16,342 nt of DNA from Bacillota bacterium (GCA_023426935.1 JAEZBR010000019.1:1-16342); one strand, 5' to 3'; positions 7,973-14,978 are shown, numbered from the stretch's first letter. A program made the numbers and translations. The notes: generated by a model not told the origin, from the sequence alone.

Positions 7973-7997
7973 AAAGGGATGAAATCATCCCTTTTTT
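7973..7997 (+). terminator. Intrinsic terminator after the opp operon
   Basis: AAAGGGATG (7973-7981) pairs perfectly with CATCCCTTT (7986-7994) around a four-base loop, with six T at 7992-7997. Only 14 bases separate it from the next start codon and no promoter fits in that gap. The next gene must use read-through or a promoter inside oppF. Confidence 0.85.
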
Positions 7998-8011
7998 CTA
8001 GGGAGTAAAAT

Positions 8012-9124
8012 ATGTCAATTGTCAGAATGAAAAGAGTTGCGGTCAAAAGTAAAGATAAAGAAACTTTAGCTCAACTTAAACAATTAAAAAACTACCATTA
8101 TTATGCGGATGATTTAGGCTTTATTCCCGCAAAGAAAGTTTCTTTATTGTCCGAAATTCCAAATCTTTCCTATGAAGTAACCGATCCCGAAATTAGTGAG
8201 ACCATTCAACCACCGGTCATTTTACACAACCATTTCTGGAATAAACCTTTCGAGGAATTTGTGGAAAAACATGGTTTGCCTAATTATTTTAATTTAGATC
8301 CGACCTTTTACTTGGCGCTATGTTTTGAGATCTTATTCGGGATTATGTTCGGTGATGTCGGGCAAGGAATCTTACTGATTATAATCGGATTAATATTCAT
8401 GCGTAAGAAACAAAAGGCTGTAATTCTTACTAGAGTCGGTTTCTTTTCAATCTTAGGGGGATTCCTCTATGGTTCTTTCTTCGGAAATGAAGAAATCATT
8501 CCGGAAGTAATGGAAAAATTTAATTTATCCTATTGGCGTTTTGAGTTACTCGCCAGAAATAATACCGAGAATCTTTTATTATTTGTGATGGGTTTAGGTT
8601 CGATCATGATCTTAATCGCAATCTTGATGAACATCTGGGATCTGATTCAGGATAAAAGAAAACTAGTGGCAATTTTCGATACTAACGGTTTGGCCGGAAT
8701 ATGTTTATATGGCAGTATCATGGCTTTAGCCTATGGAGCAATCTTTAATAAAGGTTTATCGCCTTTAGCTTGGATTATTGGTCTAAGTGTATTATTACTG
8801 GGAATCATCTTATTCTTACTAGAACCTAGGTATTTAAAACATGATCCTAGTGTAAAACATGCCTTCAAACATCTCTGGAACTCCTTAATTGGCTTTGCGT
8901 CCAGTTCGATGGCTTTCTTAATGGTAGGCTGTTTCGCCTTAGCCCATGCGGCTTTAATGTATGTCGTTTGGTATCTGGCTTCTTTAATACCTTCCTTAAG
9001 TATTTTAATCATTATCTTAGGAAATGGCTTCGTAATGGGTCTAGAAGCAACGGAAGTCTGGCACCAGTGTCTTAACTTAGAATTCAAGATCTTACAACCA
9101 CGTTTAAAAGCTTCGAGCGACTAA
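8012..9124 (+). CDS. Stand-alone V-ATPase a/I-subunit-like membrane protein, minimised and lacking channel arginines
   Basis: This 370-residue protein is related to the membrane subunit a/I of V/A-type rotary ATPases. It starts like those proteins (MSIVRMKRVAV), but the cytosolic stator domain, usually about 300 residues or more, is cut to about 75. The membrane domain begins with the family motif GLPNYFNLDPT followed by FGIMFGDVGQG (109-119), and about seven to eight helices follow. Aligned by eye to remembered yeast Vph1, the helix ending LAHA (310-313) has Met304 where the essential Arg735 sits. The last helix has Asn355 in place of Arg799, while Glu345 matches Vph1 Glu789. The ribosome site AGGGA (8000-8004) supports the start. 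No other V-ATPase genes are present and the neighbours are opp and a transporter operon. Proton translocation therefore seems unlikely. A repurposed scaffold or a regulator of a distant V-ATPase is inference. Confidence 0.8.
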   Translation: MSIVRMKRVAVKSKDKETLAQLKQLKNYHYYADDLGFIPAKKVSLLSEIPNLSYEVTDPEISETIQPPVILHNHFWNKPFEEFVEKHGLPNYFNLDPTFYLALCFEILFGIMFGDVGQGILLIIIGLIFMRKKQKAVILTRVGFFSILGGFLYGSFFGNEEIIPEVMEKFNLSYWRFELLARNNTENLLLFVMGLGSIMILIAILMNIWDLIQDKRKLVAIFDTNGLAGICLYGSIMALAYGAIFNKGLSPLAWIIGLSVLLLGIILFLLEPRYLKHDPSVKHAFKHLWNSLIGFASSSMAFLMVGCFALAHAALMYVVWYLASLIPSLSILIIILGNGFVMGLEATEVWHQCLNLEFKILQPRLKASSD

Positions 9125-9149
9125 AAAGGTAAGCATCGCGCTTACCTTT
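9123..9149. terminator. Bidirectional terminator between convergent genes
   Basis: A perfect 10-base stem (9125-9134 with 9140-9149) and a five-base loop. The minus strand ends in TTTTT (complement of 9123-9127); the plus strand has TTTATT. It overlaps the stop codon of each flanking gene, so both transcripts probably end here. Confidence 0.75.
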
Positions 9150-9318
9150 ATTGTAATTTAGTGAAACCCCAAATCCCTATTGCAAGACATAGGAGAATAA
9201 AGAAGACTAAGAATTTTATGCCGAAACTATTCTTCTTCTTGATTTGGATAACCAATTCAATGATCGAAGGCATTAAGAGGAAAAAGACAGCACTGAGCAG
9301 ATATTCGACTTTTTCCAT
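9148..9318 (-). CDS. Small membrane peptide, 56 residues, coupled to the MFS gene
   Basis: A short gene on the minus strand whose ATG (9316-9318) shares a base with the MFS stop codon (TAATG), so it is probably translated by re-initiation; no separate strong ribosome site is seen. The peptide begins MEKVEYLLSAVFFLLMPSII. It has two predicted membrane helices, about residues 5-26 and 34-50, separated by a basic loop QIKKKN, and a short tail GFTKLQ. It fills the gap between the convergent genes exactly, and its TAA lies at the edge of the shared terminator. I do not recognise a family. Its position suggests an accessory subunit or regulator of the transporter, but this is inference. Confidence 0.7.
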   Translation of the reverse strand: MEKVEYLLSAVFFLLMPSIIELVIQIKKKNSFGIKFLVFFILLCLAIGIWGFTKLQ

Positions 9319-10598
9319 TACTCAGCTACTTGATCAGTAGAAGGCATTTTCGCCGATTTCCTTAACATAAGGAAACCGAGCACGAATAAGATACCTAGAG
9401 TCGCAACGCCGATATTAACACTCTTGGTTAATTGGGTTGCGATACCCATTAAAGTGGTTCCCATGAAGGCAGCACCTTTGCCACAGATATCGAATAAGCC
9501 GAAGTATTCTCCGGAATTTTTCGCCGGGATAATTTTCGCATAGTAAGAGCGGGACAAGGCTTGAATCGCACCTTGGAACATACCGACGACGAACGCCATA
9601 ATCCAGAACTGAACTAAGTTAGTTAAGAATAAGGCGAAGATTGCGACGAAGGTATAACCGCCGATACAGACACTGATTAAGGTGATGCTGTTAATCTTCT
9701 TGGATAGCTGACCGAAGATTAAGGCGAACCCGAAGGCGATAACTTGGGTGACTAGTAACGCGATCAATAGGCCAGTCGTATCTAATCCTAAGGCAGCACC
9801 GATTGCGACCGCTTCATCAATGATTGTATAAACACCATCGATATATAAGAAGAAAGCGACTAGGAATAAGAAGACTTTCTTTTCTTCCTTAACCATTCTG
9901 GTCAAGGTATGGCCTAAACGCTTGAAACTTTCTTTGATAGCGCCTTTGCCCTGAGATTCAACATAATACTTCTGTTTATAACCTTTTAATAACGGAATCG
10001 TGATTCCTACCCACCATAACGCGATGATTAAGAAGTCGATGATAATGGATTGCTGACTGGTTAAGCCCATGCTGGGACCCATTAAGTAAATGACTAACGC
10101 CGCGCCGAAGGGGATGCAACTACCGATATAGCCCCAGGCATAACCCTGAGAAGAAACCATATCCATTCGTTCATGGGTGGTGACATCGGTCAACATCGCA
10201 TCATAGAAGACTAAGGAAGCCGAATAAGCGGATTTAGCAATGATATAGATAATCAGGTAAGCAATCCAACTATTCGCTAAGCCCATGCTTACACACATTA
10301 CCGCTCCGATGATTAAGGCTCCGGTAAACATCGGTTTCTTGAAACCTTTGTTATCGGCGATCGTACCGCAGATAGGTCCTAAGATCGCAACGATTATGGT
10401 CGCAATCGAAGTTGCATAGCTCCAATAAGCTAAATAATCATGGGATGCGATGCCCACATCTGAAGCTAAAGCGTGGAACCATAGCGGGATAATGGTTGAG
10501 ACCATCATCGTGAACGCGGAGTTTCCGATATCATACAGAATCCAAGACAATTCTAACTTCGTAAATTTAAACTTCTGCTTCTTTACAACTTCGGACAT
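9318..10598 (-). CDS. MFS transporter, UMF1/Atg22 family
   Basis: Integral membrane transporter of 426 residues with about 12 hydrophobic segments. The N-terminal signature ELSWILYDIGNSAFT (about 18-32) is typical of the UMF1 family, which includes yeast Atg22, a vacuolar amino-acid effluxer. A cytoplasmic basic loop near the middle (about 205-238) separates the two six-helix halves. The ribosome site GGGAGG (10605-10610) fixes the start. The gene lies 25 bases downstream of the HTH gene, so they are co-transcribed. Its stop overlaps the ATG of the 56-residue peptide. Bacterial members have no settled substrate. Export of amino acids or small metabolites is possible but unproven. Confidence 0.88.
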   Translation of the reverse strand: MSEVVKKQKFKFTKLELSWILYDIGNSAFTMMVSTIIPLWFHALASDVGIASHDYLAYWSYATSIATIIVAILGPICGTIADNKGFKKPMFTGALIIGAVMCVSMGLANSWIAYLIIYIIAKSAYSASLVFYDAMLTDVTTHERMDMVSSQGYAWGYIGSCIPFGAALVIYLMGPSMGLTSQQSIIIDFLIIALWWVGITIPLLKGYKQKYYVESQGKGAIKESFKRLGHTLTRMVKEEKKVFLFLVAFFLYIDGVYTIIDEAVAIGAALGLDTTGLLIALLVTQVIAFGFALIFGQLSKKINSITLISVCIGGYTFVAIFALFLTNLVQFWIMAFVVGMFQGAIQALSRSYYAKIIPAKNSGEYFGLFDICGKGAAFMGTTLMGIATQLTKSVNIGVATLGILFVLGFLMLRKSAKMPSTDQVAE

Positions 10599-10623
10599 AA
10601 GTTTCCTCCCTTAAGGCAATGTC

Positions 10624-11037
10624 TTATTTAAGAACGGCCAAATTAGTATCGGCCAGAAATTCATTCGTTTGCATTACGTTATAATTATGCATCAGCGCAT
10701 AGATAATAGCGGCATCTCTTGAAACTTTAGGATATAGTTCTCCGTTATTAGAAAGCGAGAGCAGGTGACTGGTTTCTTTTTCGTTTAACTTCAAAGCAAG
10801 GGCAAGCTGGAGGACTTTATCTCGGGAAGGGACTTTACTGCCGTTGAAAATTTGATAGGCATAGGTTCGATTAATAAGCGTCTGATTAATTAATTTAGCA
10901 GGAGTATAATTTTTCTGTTGCATCAAAGCATCTAGGTAAGTACTGAAAACTACTCCAGGCAGTTGTTGAATATCCGCACCAACTTTTTCCGGGTCTTGAG
11001 TCTTTAATAAGTTTAATAATTGACTTGTTGTGACCAT
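10624..11037 (-). CDS. HTH regulator-like protein, partner of the divergent kinase
   Basis: Soluble protein of 137 residues with a helix-turn-helix (XRE-like) region at about residues 31-96. The recognition part is around AKLINQTLINRTYAYQIFNGSKVPSRDKVLQ, written here only as positions 47-77. A C-terminal part with RDAAIIYALMH (108-118) follows. I recall similar small HTH proteins next to Ser/Thr kinase genes in other Bacillota. Here it is divergent from a kinase-like gene, sharing an AT-rich promoter region. No ribosome site precedes the ATG at 11037 and the leader would be very short, so initiation may be leaderless or weak. The -35 of the kinase promoter lies over its first codons, so it may regulate both directions. 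Confidence 0.75.
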   Translation of the reverse strand: MVTTSQLLNLLKTQDPEKVGADIQQLPGVVFSTYLDALMQQKNYTPAKLINQTLINRTYAYQIFNGSKVPSRDKVLQLALALKLNEKETSHLLSLSNNGELYPKVSRDAAIIYALMHNYNVMQTNEFLADTNLAVLK

Positions 11038-11056
11038 ATTTCACTGTATTTATAAT
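11028..11056 (+). promoter_or_regulatory. Promoter of the kinase-like gene, overlapping the HTH gene start
   Basis: TTGTGA (11028-11033), a 17-base spacer and a perfect TATAAT (11051-11056). The -35 lies within the first codons of the divergent HTH gene. The minus-strand promoter for that gene must use the same AT-rich core (about 11046-11063), so the two polymerases would compete. Confidence 0.7.
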
Positions 11057-11088
11057 ATAATAAAACGAGGGAATAAACTAGAGGAAAA

Positions 11089-12096
11089 ATGGGTAACGGG
11101 GAAATCATCAAGGAAATCAAACGTAATTCAACTCAATGTCTTTCAATTGTTCAGGCCGATGGTGAACTTTATTTTCAAAGAGAAATGTTTTCTAGTGATA
11201 ATTATGCGTTATATGCCCAACTACAAAAACAGACTAATGCCGGTCTGCCCGAGATTTTTCAATTAGGAATTATTGAAGGCCACCTAGTGGTTAGAGAAGA
11301 ATTTATCTATGGCAAGACTTTGAATGAGTTAATTGTCTTAAAGAAACTAAGTAGGAAACAGATCTATGATTATTTCCTACAGTTATTGCAGGTCGTCGAT
11401 TTTTTACACCATTTAAGAAAACCTATTATTCATCGGGATATAAAACCTGAAAACATAATGATAACGGATACCGGTAAAGTAAAATTAATCGATTTCTCGA
11501 TTGCAAGATTTCCAACTTCGCAACGGAGAGACACCAAGATTCTAGGTTCAGTGGGCTATGCTTCGCCTGAGCAGTTCGGTTTTCAACAGACCGATACAAG
11601 ATCGGATATTTATTCATTAGGAGTCGTTTTGAATCAGATGTTAACGGGTAAATTTCCTAACGAAGAACTACCAAAAGGAGCAATTTCCAAAGTCATCTTA
11701 AAAGCGACCGCAATTTCGCCCAATCAGCGTTATCCCGATATCAAACAATTCGAAAGTGCGTTCAAGCACGCTTACGGTCATAAAGTAGATTTGACTTTGC
11801 CGGGCTTTCGGACGCATACCCGTTGGAAAATGATTCTAGCTAGTTTCGCCTATCTCTTCGCTATTATGATGTTCTTTAATGGAAATAGTGTGCCGCCAGC
11901 AAATAATGTTTATATCTATCGGGCGATAACCGGTAGCTATATCCTATTTACGATTTTGTATTTCAGTAATTATCTAAATATTTTCAAGATATTACCATGG
12001 CATAATTCGAAGGATCAAGCCAAGATTTATTTTGGACGGGTGGTAATCTATTTTATTATTGCGTACGCCTACTTGTATTTTAGTGATCGTTTTTAA
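11089..12096 (+). CDS. Membrane-anchored Ser/Thr protein kinase-like protein with degenerate N-lobe
   Basis: 335 residues: a Hanks-type kinase domain (about 15-225) and three predicted membrane helices (about 247-263, 279-299, 315-331). The catalytic loop HRDIKPEN (115-122), DFS (135-137) in place of DFG, SPE in place of APE (159-161) and the DIYSLGVVL segment (173-181) are present. No glycine-rich loop is seen. The ATP-binding lysine position appears to be Arg31 and the alpha-C glutamate is not obvious. Catalytic Asp117 and metal-binding Asp135 remain. It could be a minimal active kinase or a pseudokinase. The ribosome site GAGGA (11081-11085) supports the start. Next to it are the divergent HTH gene and a downstream lipoprotein/membrane pair that may share its signalling role. 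Confidence 0.85.
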   Translation: MGNGEIIKEIKRNSTQCLSIVQADGELYFQREMFSSDNYALYAQLQKQTNAGLPEIFQLGIIEGHLVVREEFIYGKTLNELIVLKKLSRKQIYDYFLQLLQVVDFLHHLRKPIIHRDIKPENIMITDTGKVKLIDFSIARFPTSQRRDTKILGSVGYASPEQFGFQQTDTRSDIYSLGVVLNQMLTGKFPNEELPKGAISKVILKATAISPNQRYPDIKQFESAFKHAYGHKVDLTLPGFRTHTRWKMILASFAYLFAIMMFFNGNSVPPANNVYIYRAITGSYILFTILYFSNYLNIFKILPWHNSKDQAKIYFGRVVIYFIIAYAYLYFSDRF

Positions 12097-12097
12097 T

Positions 12098-12126
12098 GTC
12101 TGCTGAGAGTAGACCATTATTTTTAT
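12098..12126 (+). terminator. Probable terminator after the kinase-like gene
   Basis: GTCTGCT (12098-12104) pairs with AGTAGAC (12108-12114) with one G-T wobble and a GAG loop, followed by a T-rich tract broken by A. Moderate strength; partial read-through into the next gene is possible. Confidence 0.5.
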
Positions 12127-12134
12127 TCCTTGAA

Positions 12135-12140
12135 TATAAT
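12135..12140 (+). promoter_or_regulatory. -10 element before the lipoprotein gene
   Basis: A perfect TATAAT 20 bases upstream of the ATG at 12161. No convincing -35 is found at 16-18 bases, where the terminator arm lies, so this is a weaker call. Confidence 0.4.
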
Positions 12141-12160
12141 CAAGACGGAGGAATAATTAA

Positions 12161-12652
12161 ATGAAAAAACTTTTTGTAGCAGTCTTAGTTATGTTAATGT
12201 TCGTAGGACTAAGTGGTTGTGGTTCGGATAGCACTGAGAAGACGAAGGAAGAAGTTAAGACCGAATTTCAGATTGGGGAAACGGCGACCTATGAGAAAGT
12301 AGACTATACGGTTGCGCAAGTTGCCATGAGTGAAGGCAGTGAATATAATAAACCAGAGGACGGTAAAGTTTTCGTCATCGTTTCTTTAAAAATCGTTAAT
12401 AATTCTGATGGAAAAATTGATTATAACCCTTTCAATTGGAAGGTTGTTAATAGTCAGGGTCAAGAGGATGACTATTCAATAACTGGCTCCCTACAAACCG
12501 AACACAGTTTAGATAGCGGTTCATTAATCGGTGGTGGCAGTGTTGAAGGGGATGTGGTATTTGAAGAGCCGATAGACGGAACCTTAAAACTGAATTTCTA
12601 TAATACAGTCTTTGATTCCAACTATGTATTTGACTTTGTCATAAGAGCTTAA
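12161..12652 (+). CDS. Lipoprotein with DUF4352-type immunoglobulin-like domain
   Basis: A secreted, lipid-anchored protein of 163 residues. It has a short signal (MKKLFVAVLVMLMFVGL) and lipobox LSGC with Cys20, then a charged linker rich in Lys and Glu. A beta-rich domain (about 36-160) follows whose pattern, FQIGETATYEKVDYTV then VFVIVSLKIVNNSDGKI, is typical of DUF4352/telokin-like proteins. These are common as exported Bacillota lipoproteins of unclear function. The ribosome site GGAGGA (12147-12152) fits. The next gene starts 14 bases after the stop, so the two form an operon, located just after the kinase-like gene. A cell-surface sensor or binding role is inference. Confidence 0.8.
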   Translation: MKKLFVAVLVMLMFVGLSGCGSDSTEKTKEEVKTEFQIGETATYEKVDYTVAQVAMSEGSEYNKPEDGKVFVIVSLKIVNNSDGKIDYNPFNWKVVNSQGQEDDYSITGSLQTEHSLDSGSLIGGGSVEGDVVFEEPIDGTLKLNFYNTVFDSNYVFDFVIRA

Positions 12653-12666
12653 AAGGAGTCTAAGAT

Positions 12667-13032
12667 ATGAAAAAATTCTTAGAAAACCGCAGCATTGTTC
12701 TAGGTATCTCGGCTTTGATTACGCTAATTTATGTCATTTATCTAGTATCATATTTCTATGGGACAATAAATGTTTCCGAAGGATCGGAACAATTAGGCGG
12801 AATGATAGCGACCGCAATGGTTACTCCTTATATGCTTTTTATGTTAATTGGTACAATCTTTCTCACGCTTGGTTTCTTTTTAAAAAAGAACTGGGCAGCT
12901 TTGGTAGGTGCAATACTAGTAAGCGTAGCAGCGGTCTTGTTTATCGCCTATATCGTTCTTTCTTTGATTATTGTAATTCTAGCTTGGATTGGATATGCGA
13001 TGCAGAAAAAAAAGAGTTTGATTAAAGTTTAA
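12667..13032 (+). CDS. Small integral membrane protein, four predicted helices
   Basis: A 121-residue protein with no family I recognise. Hydrophobic segments lie at about residues 9-31, 46-72, 75-96 and 97-113, with a short polar loop (NVSEGSEQ) after the first and a basic tail (MQKKKSLIKV) that should be cytoplasmic. An AAGGAG site precedes the start. It is co-transcribed with the DUF4352-type lipoprotein, and a strong terminator follows. The pairing suggests a joint role at the membrane, but no function can be assigned. Confidence 0.75.
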   Translation: MKKFLENRSIVLGISALITLIYVIYLVSYFYGTINVSEGSEQLGGMIATAMVTPYMLFMLIGTIFLTLGFFLKKNWAALVGAILVSVAAVLFIAYIVLSLIIVILAWIGYAMQKKKSLIKV

Positions 13033-13041
13033 GATATTCCT

Positions 13042-13078
13042 AAGCCTTTATCATAGTAATCTTGGTAAAGGCTTTTTT
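13042..13078 (+). terminator. Intrinsic terminator after the lipoprotein/membrane-protein operon
   Basis: A 12-base stem (13042-13053 with 13063-13074) with one G-T wobble, a nine-base loop and a run of six T (13073-13078). Confidence 0.85.
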
Positions 13079-13122
13079 GTCTGAAGATATAAGCGAATTA
13101 GTAACAGATTAAAGATAATGCA

Positions 13123-13286
13123 ATCAGTATGAAGCTTGGGAATAATTCTAGATAACTGCTTATTATTAGATTTAAACTTTAACACTGGAGATAATTATAT
13201 ATTAGAATCAAAATTGATTGAATACTGATAAATATAAATAATAGTATATACAATATGTATCAGTTAATATATAATAATATCAGTAT
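13123..13286 (+). promoter_or_regulatory. abiE control region with TATCAGT repeats
   Basis: The AT-rich gap 13079-13284 holds no gene that I can support. It contains ATACTGATA at 13222-13230, its exact complement TATCAGTAT at 13278-13286 and TATCAGT at 13258-13264. A further upstream copy, ATCAGTATGAA at 13123-13133, is repeated exactly at 13279-13289. Possible promoters among them are TTGAAT-18-TAGTAT (13218-13247) and TATACA-17-TATAAT (13247-13275). AbiEi antitoxins are known to repress their own promoter by binding inverted repeats, so these are good operator candidates. The last copy covers the likely start codon. Confidence 0.6.
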
Positions 13287-14043
13287 GAAATTCACCGAGT
13301 ACATATCTAAAAATCAAGTATTTTCAACTTCAGAGCTTATTAATACCGTCGATAATCCCAATACGGTTAATGTTCTTTTACAACGGGCTTTAAAGAGTAA
13401 GAGAATTGTTAGGATTCATCGCGGATTATACGTATCTAAGATTGGTCCTTTTGAGACGATGTCGGTAAATCCATACAGTATTATCAGAGCGCTAGATCCT
13501 ATGGCAATTTTATCTTTTCATTCGGCCTTAGAAAGCTATGGAGTTGCTCATAATCAGTACTTTATGGTTCAATTTAGGACTGAAGTTCTTAGAACACCAT
13601 TTGAATATGATAAGGTACAATATCAGCCATATCGTTCAAGTGGGCATATTGATATCCAAAACTTGGACAACAGACCTTTTGGAACTATCAAAGTTACGAC
13701 AAGAGAGCAGACCTTTGTCGATTGTTTGTCCTTTCCAGAAAGGGCGGGAGGAATAGAAGAAGTAATTCGATCTTTGTCATTATTTCCATATTTGGATTTT
13801 AATCAATTAGAAGTTTTGCTTAGGCAGGGTAATAATTCTCTGGCCGCCAGAGCAGGATGGCTACTTGAAGCGAAAAAAGATTCTTGGCGAGTAAATGAAT
13901 TGACTATGGAATCACTAAAAAAGCGTACTTTTAATGGACCTTTTAAGCTAGATAAGCAAGCAAAAGAAAACCATGGTTGGTCTAGTAAGTGGAATCTGTG
14001 TTTACCGGAAAGCGAAGATGAGGTGAGGTCATGGAGTCAATAA
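13285..14043 (+). CDS. abiEi: AbiEi-type antitoxin / transcriptional regulator
   Basis: Antitoxin of an AbiE type IV toxin-antitoxin (abortive infection) system, 252 residues from the ATG at 13285. The N-terminal winged-helix part (about 1-55) includes the family-typical RIVRIHRGLYVSK. The C-terminal antitoxin domain carries TTREQTFVDCLSFPERAGG followed by EEVIRSL. The ATG at 13255 would add ten residues, but AbiEi proteins normally begin like MKFTEYISKN, so the second ATG is preferred. Neither start has a ribosome site, in contrast to the toxin gene, and 13285 lies within a repeated operator-like motif. The gene overlaps the toxin gene by 13 bases. Its codon choice and base composition are more AT-rich than those of the opp genes, consistent with horizontal acquisition. 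Confidence 0.85.
   Translation: MKFTEYISKNQVFSTSELINTVDNPNTVNVLLQRALKSKRIVRIHRGLYVSKIGPFETMSVNPYSIIRALDPMAILSFHSALESYGVAHNQYFMVQFRTEVLRTPFEYDKVQYQPYRSSGHIDIQNLDNRPFGTIKVTTREQTFVDCLSFPERAGGIEEVIRSLSLFPYLDFNQLEVLLRQGNNSLAARAGWLLEAKKDSWRVNELTMESLKKRTFNGPFKLDKQAKENHGWSSKWNLCLPESEDEVRSWSQ
14020..14028 (+). promoter_or_regulatory. Strong ribosome site of the toxin gene
   Basis: GAGGTGAGG immediately upstream of the ATG at 14031, within the end of abiEi. It matches the anti-Shine-Dalgarno well, although the spacing is short (2-4 bases). The antitoxin gene has no comparable site. Confidence 0.6.
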
Positions 14044-14966
14044 TTAAAAGTGAATTCCCAGAAAGAACTTTCGCAAAGGTTGAGCGTTTATTAAGACTCG
14101 CTGCTGAAATGAACAGGCATCCAGATCTTAAAAATAAACTAGCAATGTTTGGCGGTACAGCAATTAATTTATTCATGCTAAATGTCCTGCGATTATCCGT
14201 AGACATTGACATATCATATATAGGATCAAAAGATATAAATTCGATGATAAAGGAACGTCCAATAATCGAACGCGGTTTAGAAGAGGTAGGTAAATCGTTA
14301 AACTATAATGTCATAGGCTTAAAAAATGGGCATGCGGGTCGTACTTTTGTTTTAAGGTATTACGATGATTGGGGATGGGATAATATCAAAATCGATATAG
14401 TTTATATGAATAGGGTTCCGCTACTTCCTTTAAAAATAAGAGAGAGTAAAACGAAACCAGGTTTATTTATTACTGTTTTTGATGATGTTGAATTAACAGG
14501 CGGAAAAATAAAAGCTTATTTTGATCGCGTCAAGATTCGTGATTTATATGATCTATATAATTTAAAAAAATATTTTGATTTACTCAATGATAATGCTAAA
14601 CACATGGAAATAACTCATAAAGTATTACTTTTTTATGCTTCGATTTCCGCAAGGTTTCCAAACTCGTTTCTACAGAGAGAAGCTCGCTTCTCAAATTATC
14701 AGAGCGAACTAAATAAACAACTAATACCAATGCTAAGAATAGAGGAAAACGGTCCGGACTTATCGGAATTAATGCTTAGTGCCGCAGAATTTATTAACGA
14801 ATATGTCTTACCTAAAAACGATATGGAAAAAGCATACCTAACCTTATTTTCCCAAGGAATATATAAACCAGAACTTTTGTTCCAAGATTCAAACATTCTG
14901 ACGGCAGCCCAAAACAATCCTGAAGCTAATTGGAAATTACAAAACCTTAGGAAAATCAAGATTTAA
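14031..14966 (+). CDS. abiEii: AbiEii-type nucleotidyltransferase toxin
   Basis: Toxin of the AbiE system, 311 residues, from the family of nucleotidyltransferase-like proteins that arrest growth and can abort phage infection. Family motifs are visible: FGGTAINLF (40-48), RLSVDIDISY (54-63) with metal-binding Asp58 and Asp60, KIDIVYMNR (120-128) with Asp122, and ELTGGKIKAYFDR followed by RDLYDLYNL (154-178). All look intact, so the toxin is probably functional. Related enzymes such as MenT transfer nucleotides to tRNA; this is family knowledge, not shown here. The ATG lies inside the antitoxin gene with a strong ribosome site, giving coupled translation. No integrase or transposase is seen nearby. 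Confidence 0.92.
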   Translation: MESIIKSEFPERTFAKVERLLRLAAEMNRHPDLKNKLAMFGGTAINLFMLNVLRLSVDIDISYIGSKDINSMIKERPIIERGLEEVGKSLNYNVIGLKNGHAGRTFVLRYYDDWGWDNIKIDIVYMNRVPLLPLKIRESKTKPGLFITVFDDVELTGGKIKAYFDRVKIRDLYDLYNLKKYFDLLNDNAKHMEITHKVLLFYASISARFPNSFLQREARFSNYQSELNKQLIPMLRIEENGPDLSELMLSAAEFINEYVLPKNDMEKAYLTLFSQGIYKPELLFQDSNILTAAQNNPEANWKLQNLRKIKI

Positions 14967-14978
14967 TTGAACAAGTTT

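Noticed and set aside
8731..9087. Minus-strand frame of 118 residues opposite the V-ATPase-like gene
   Set aside because: It is a shadow of the membrane-protein coding strand, with no ribosome site or recognisable features.
11030..11266. Plus-strand frame overlapping the kinase start
   Set aside because: It is out of frame with the kinase domain, starts upstream of the -10 element of the promoter, and shows no protein-like features.
13079..13254. CRISPR array or mobile element end at the AT-rich repeats before abiE
   Set aside because: The repeats are 7-11 bases, irregularly spaced and of mixed orientation, which fits operators and not CRISPR repeats or transposon ends; no transposase is nearby.
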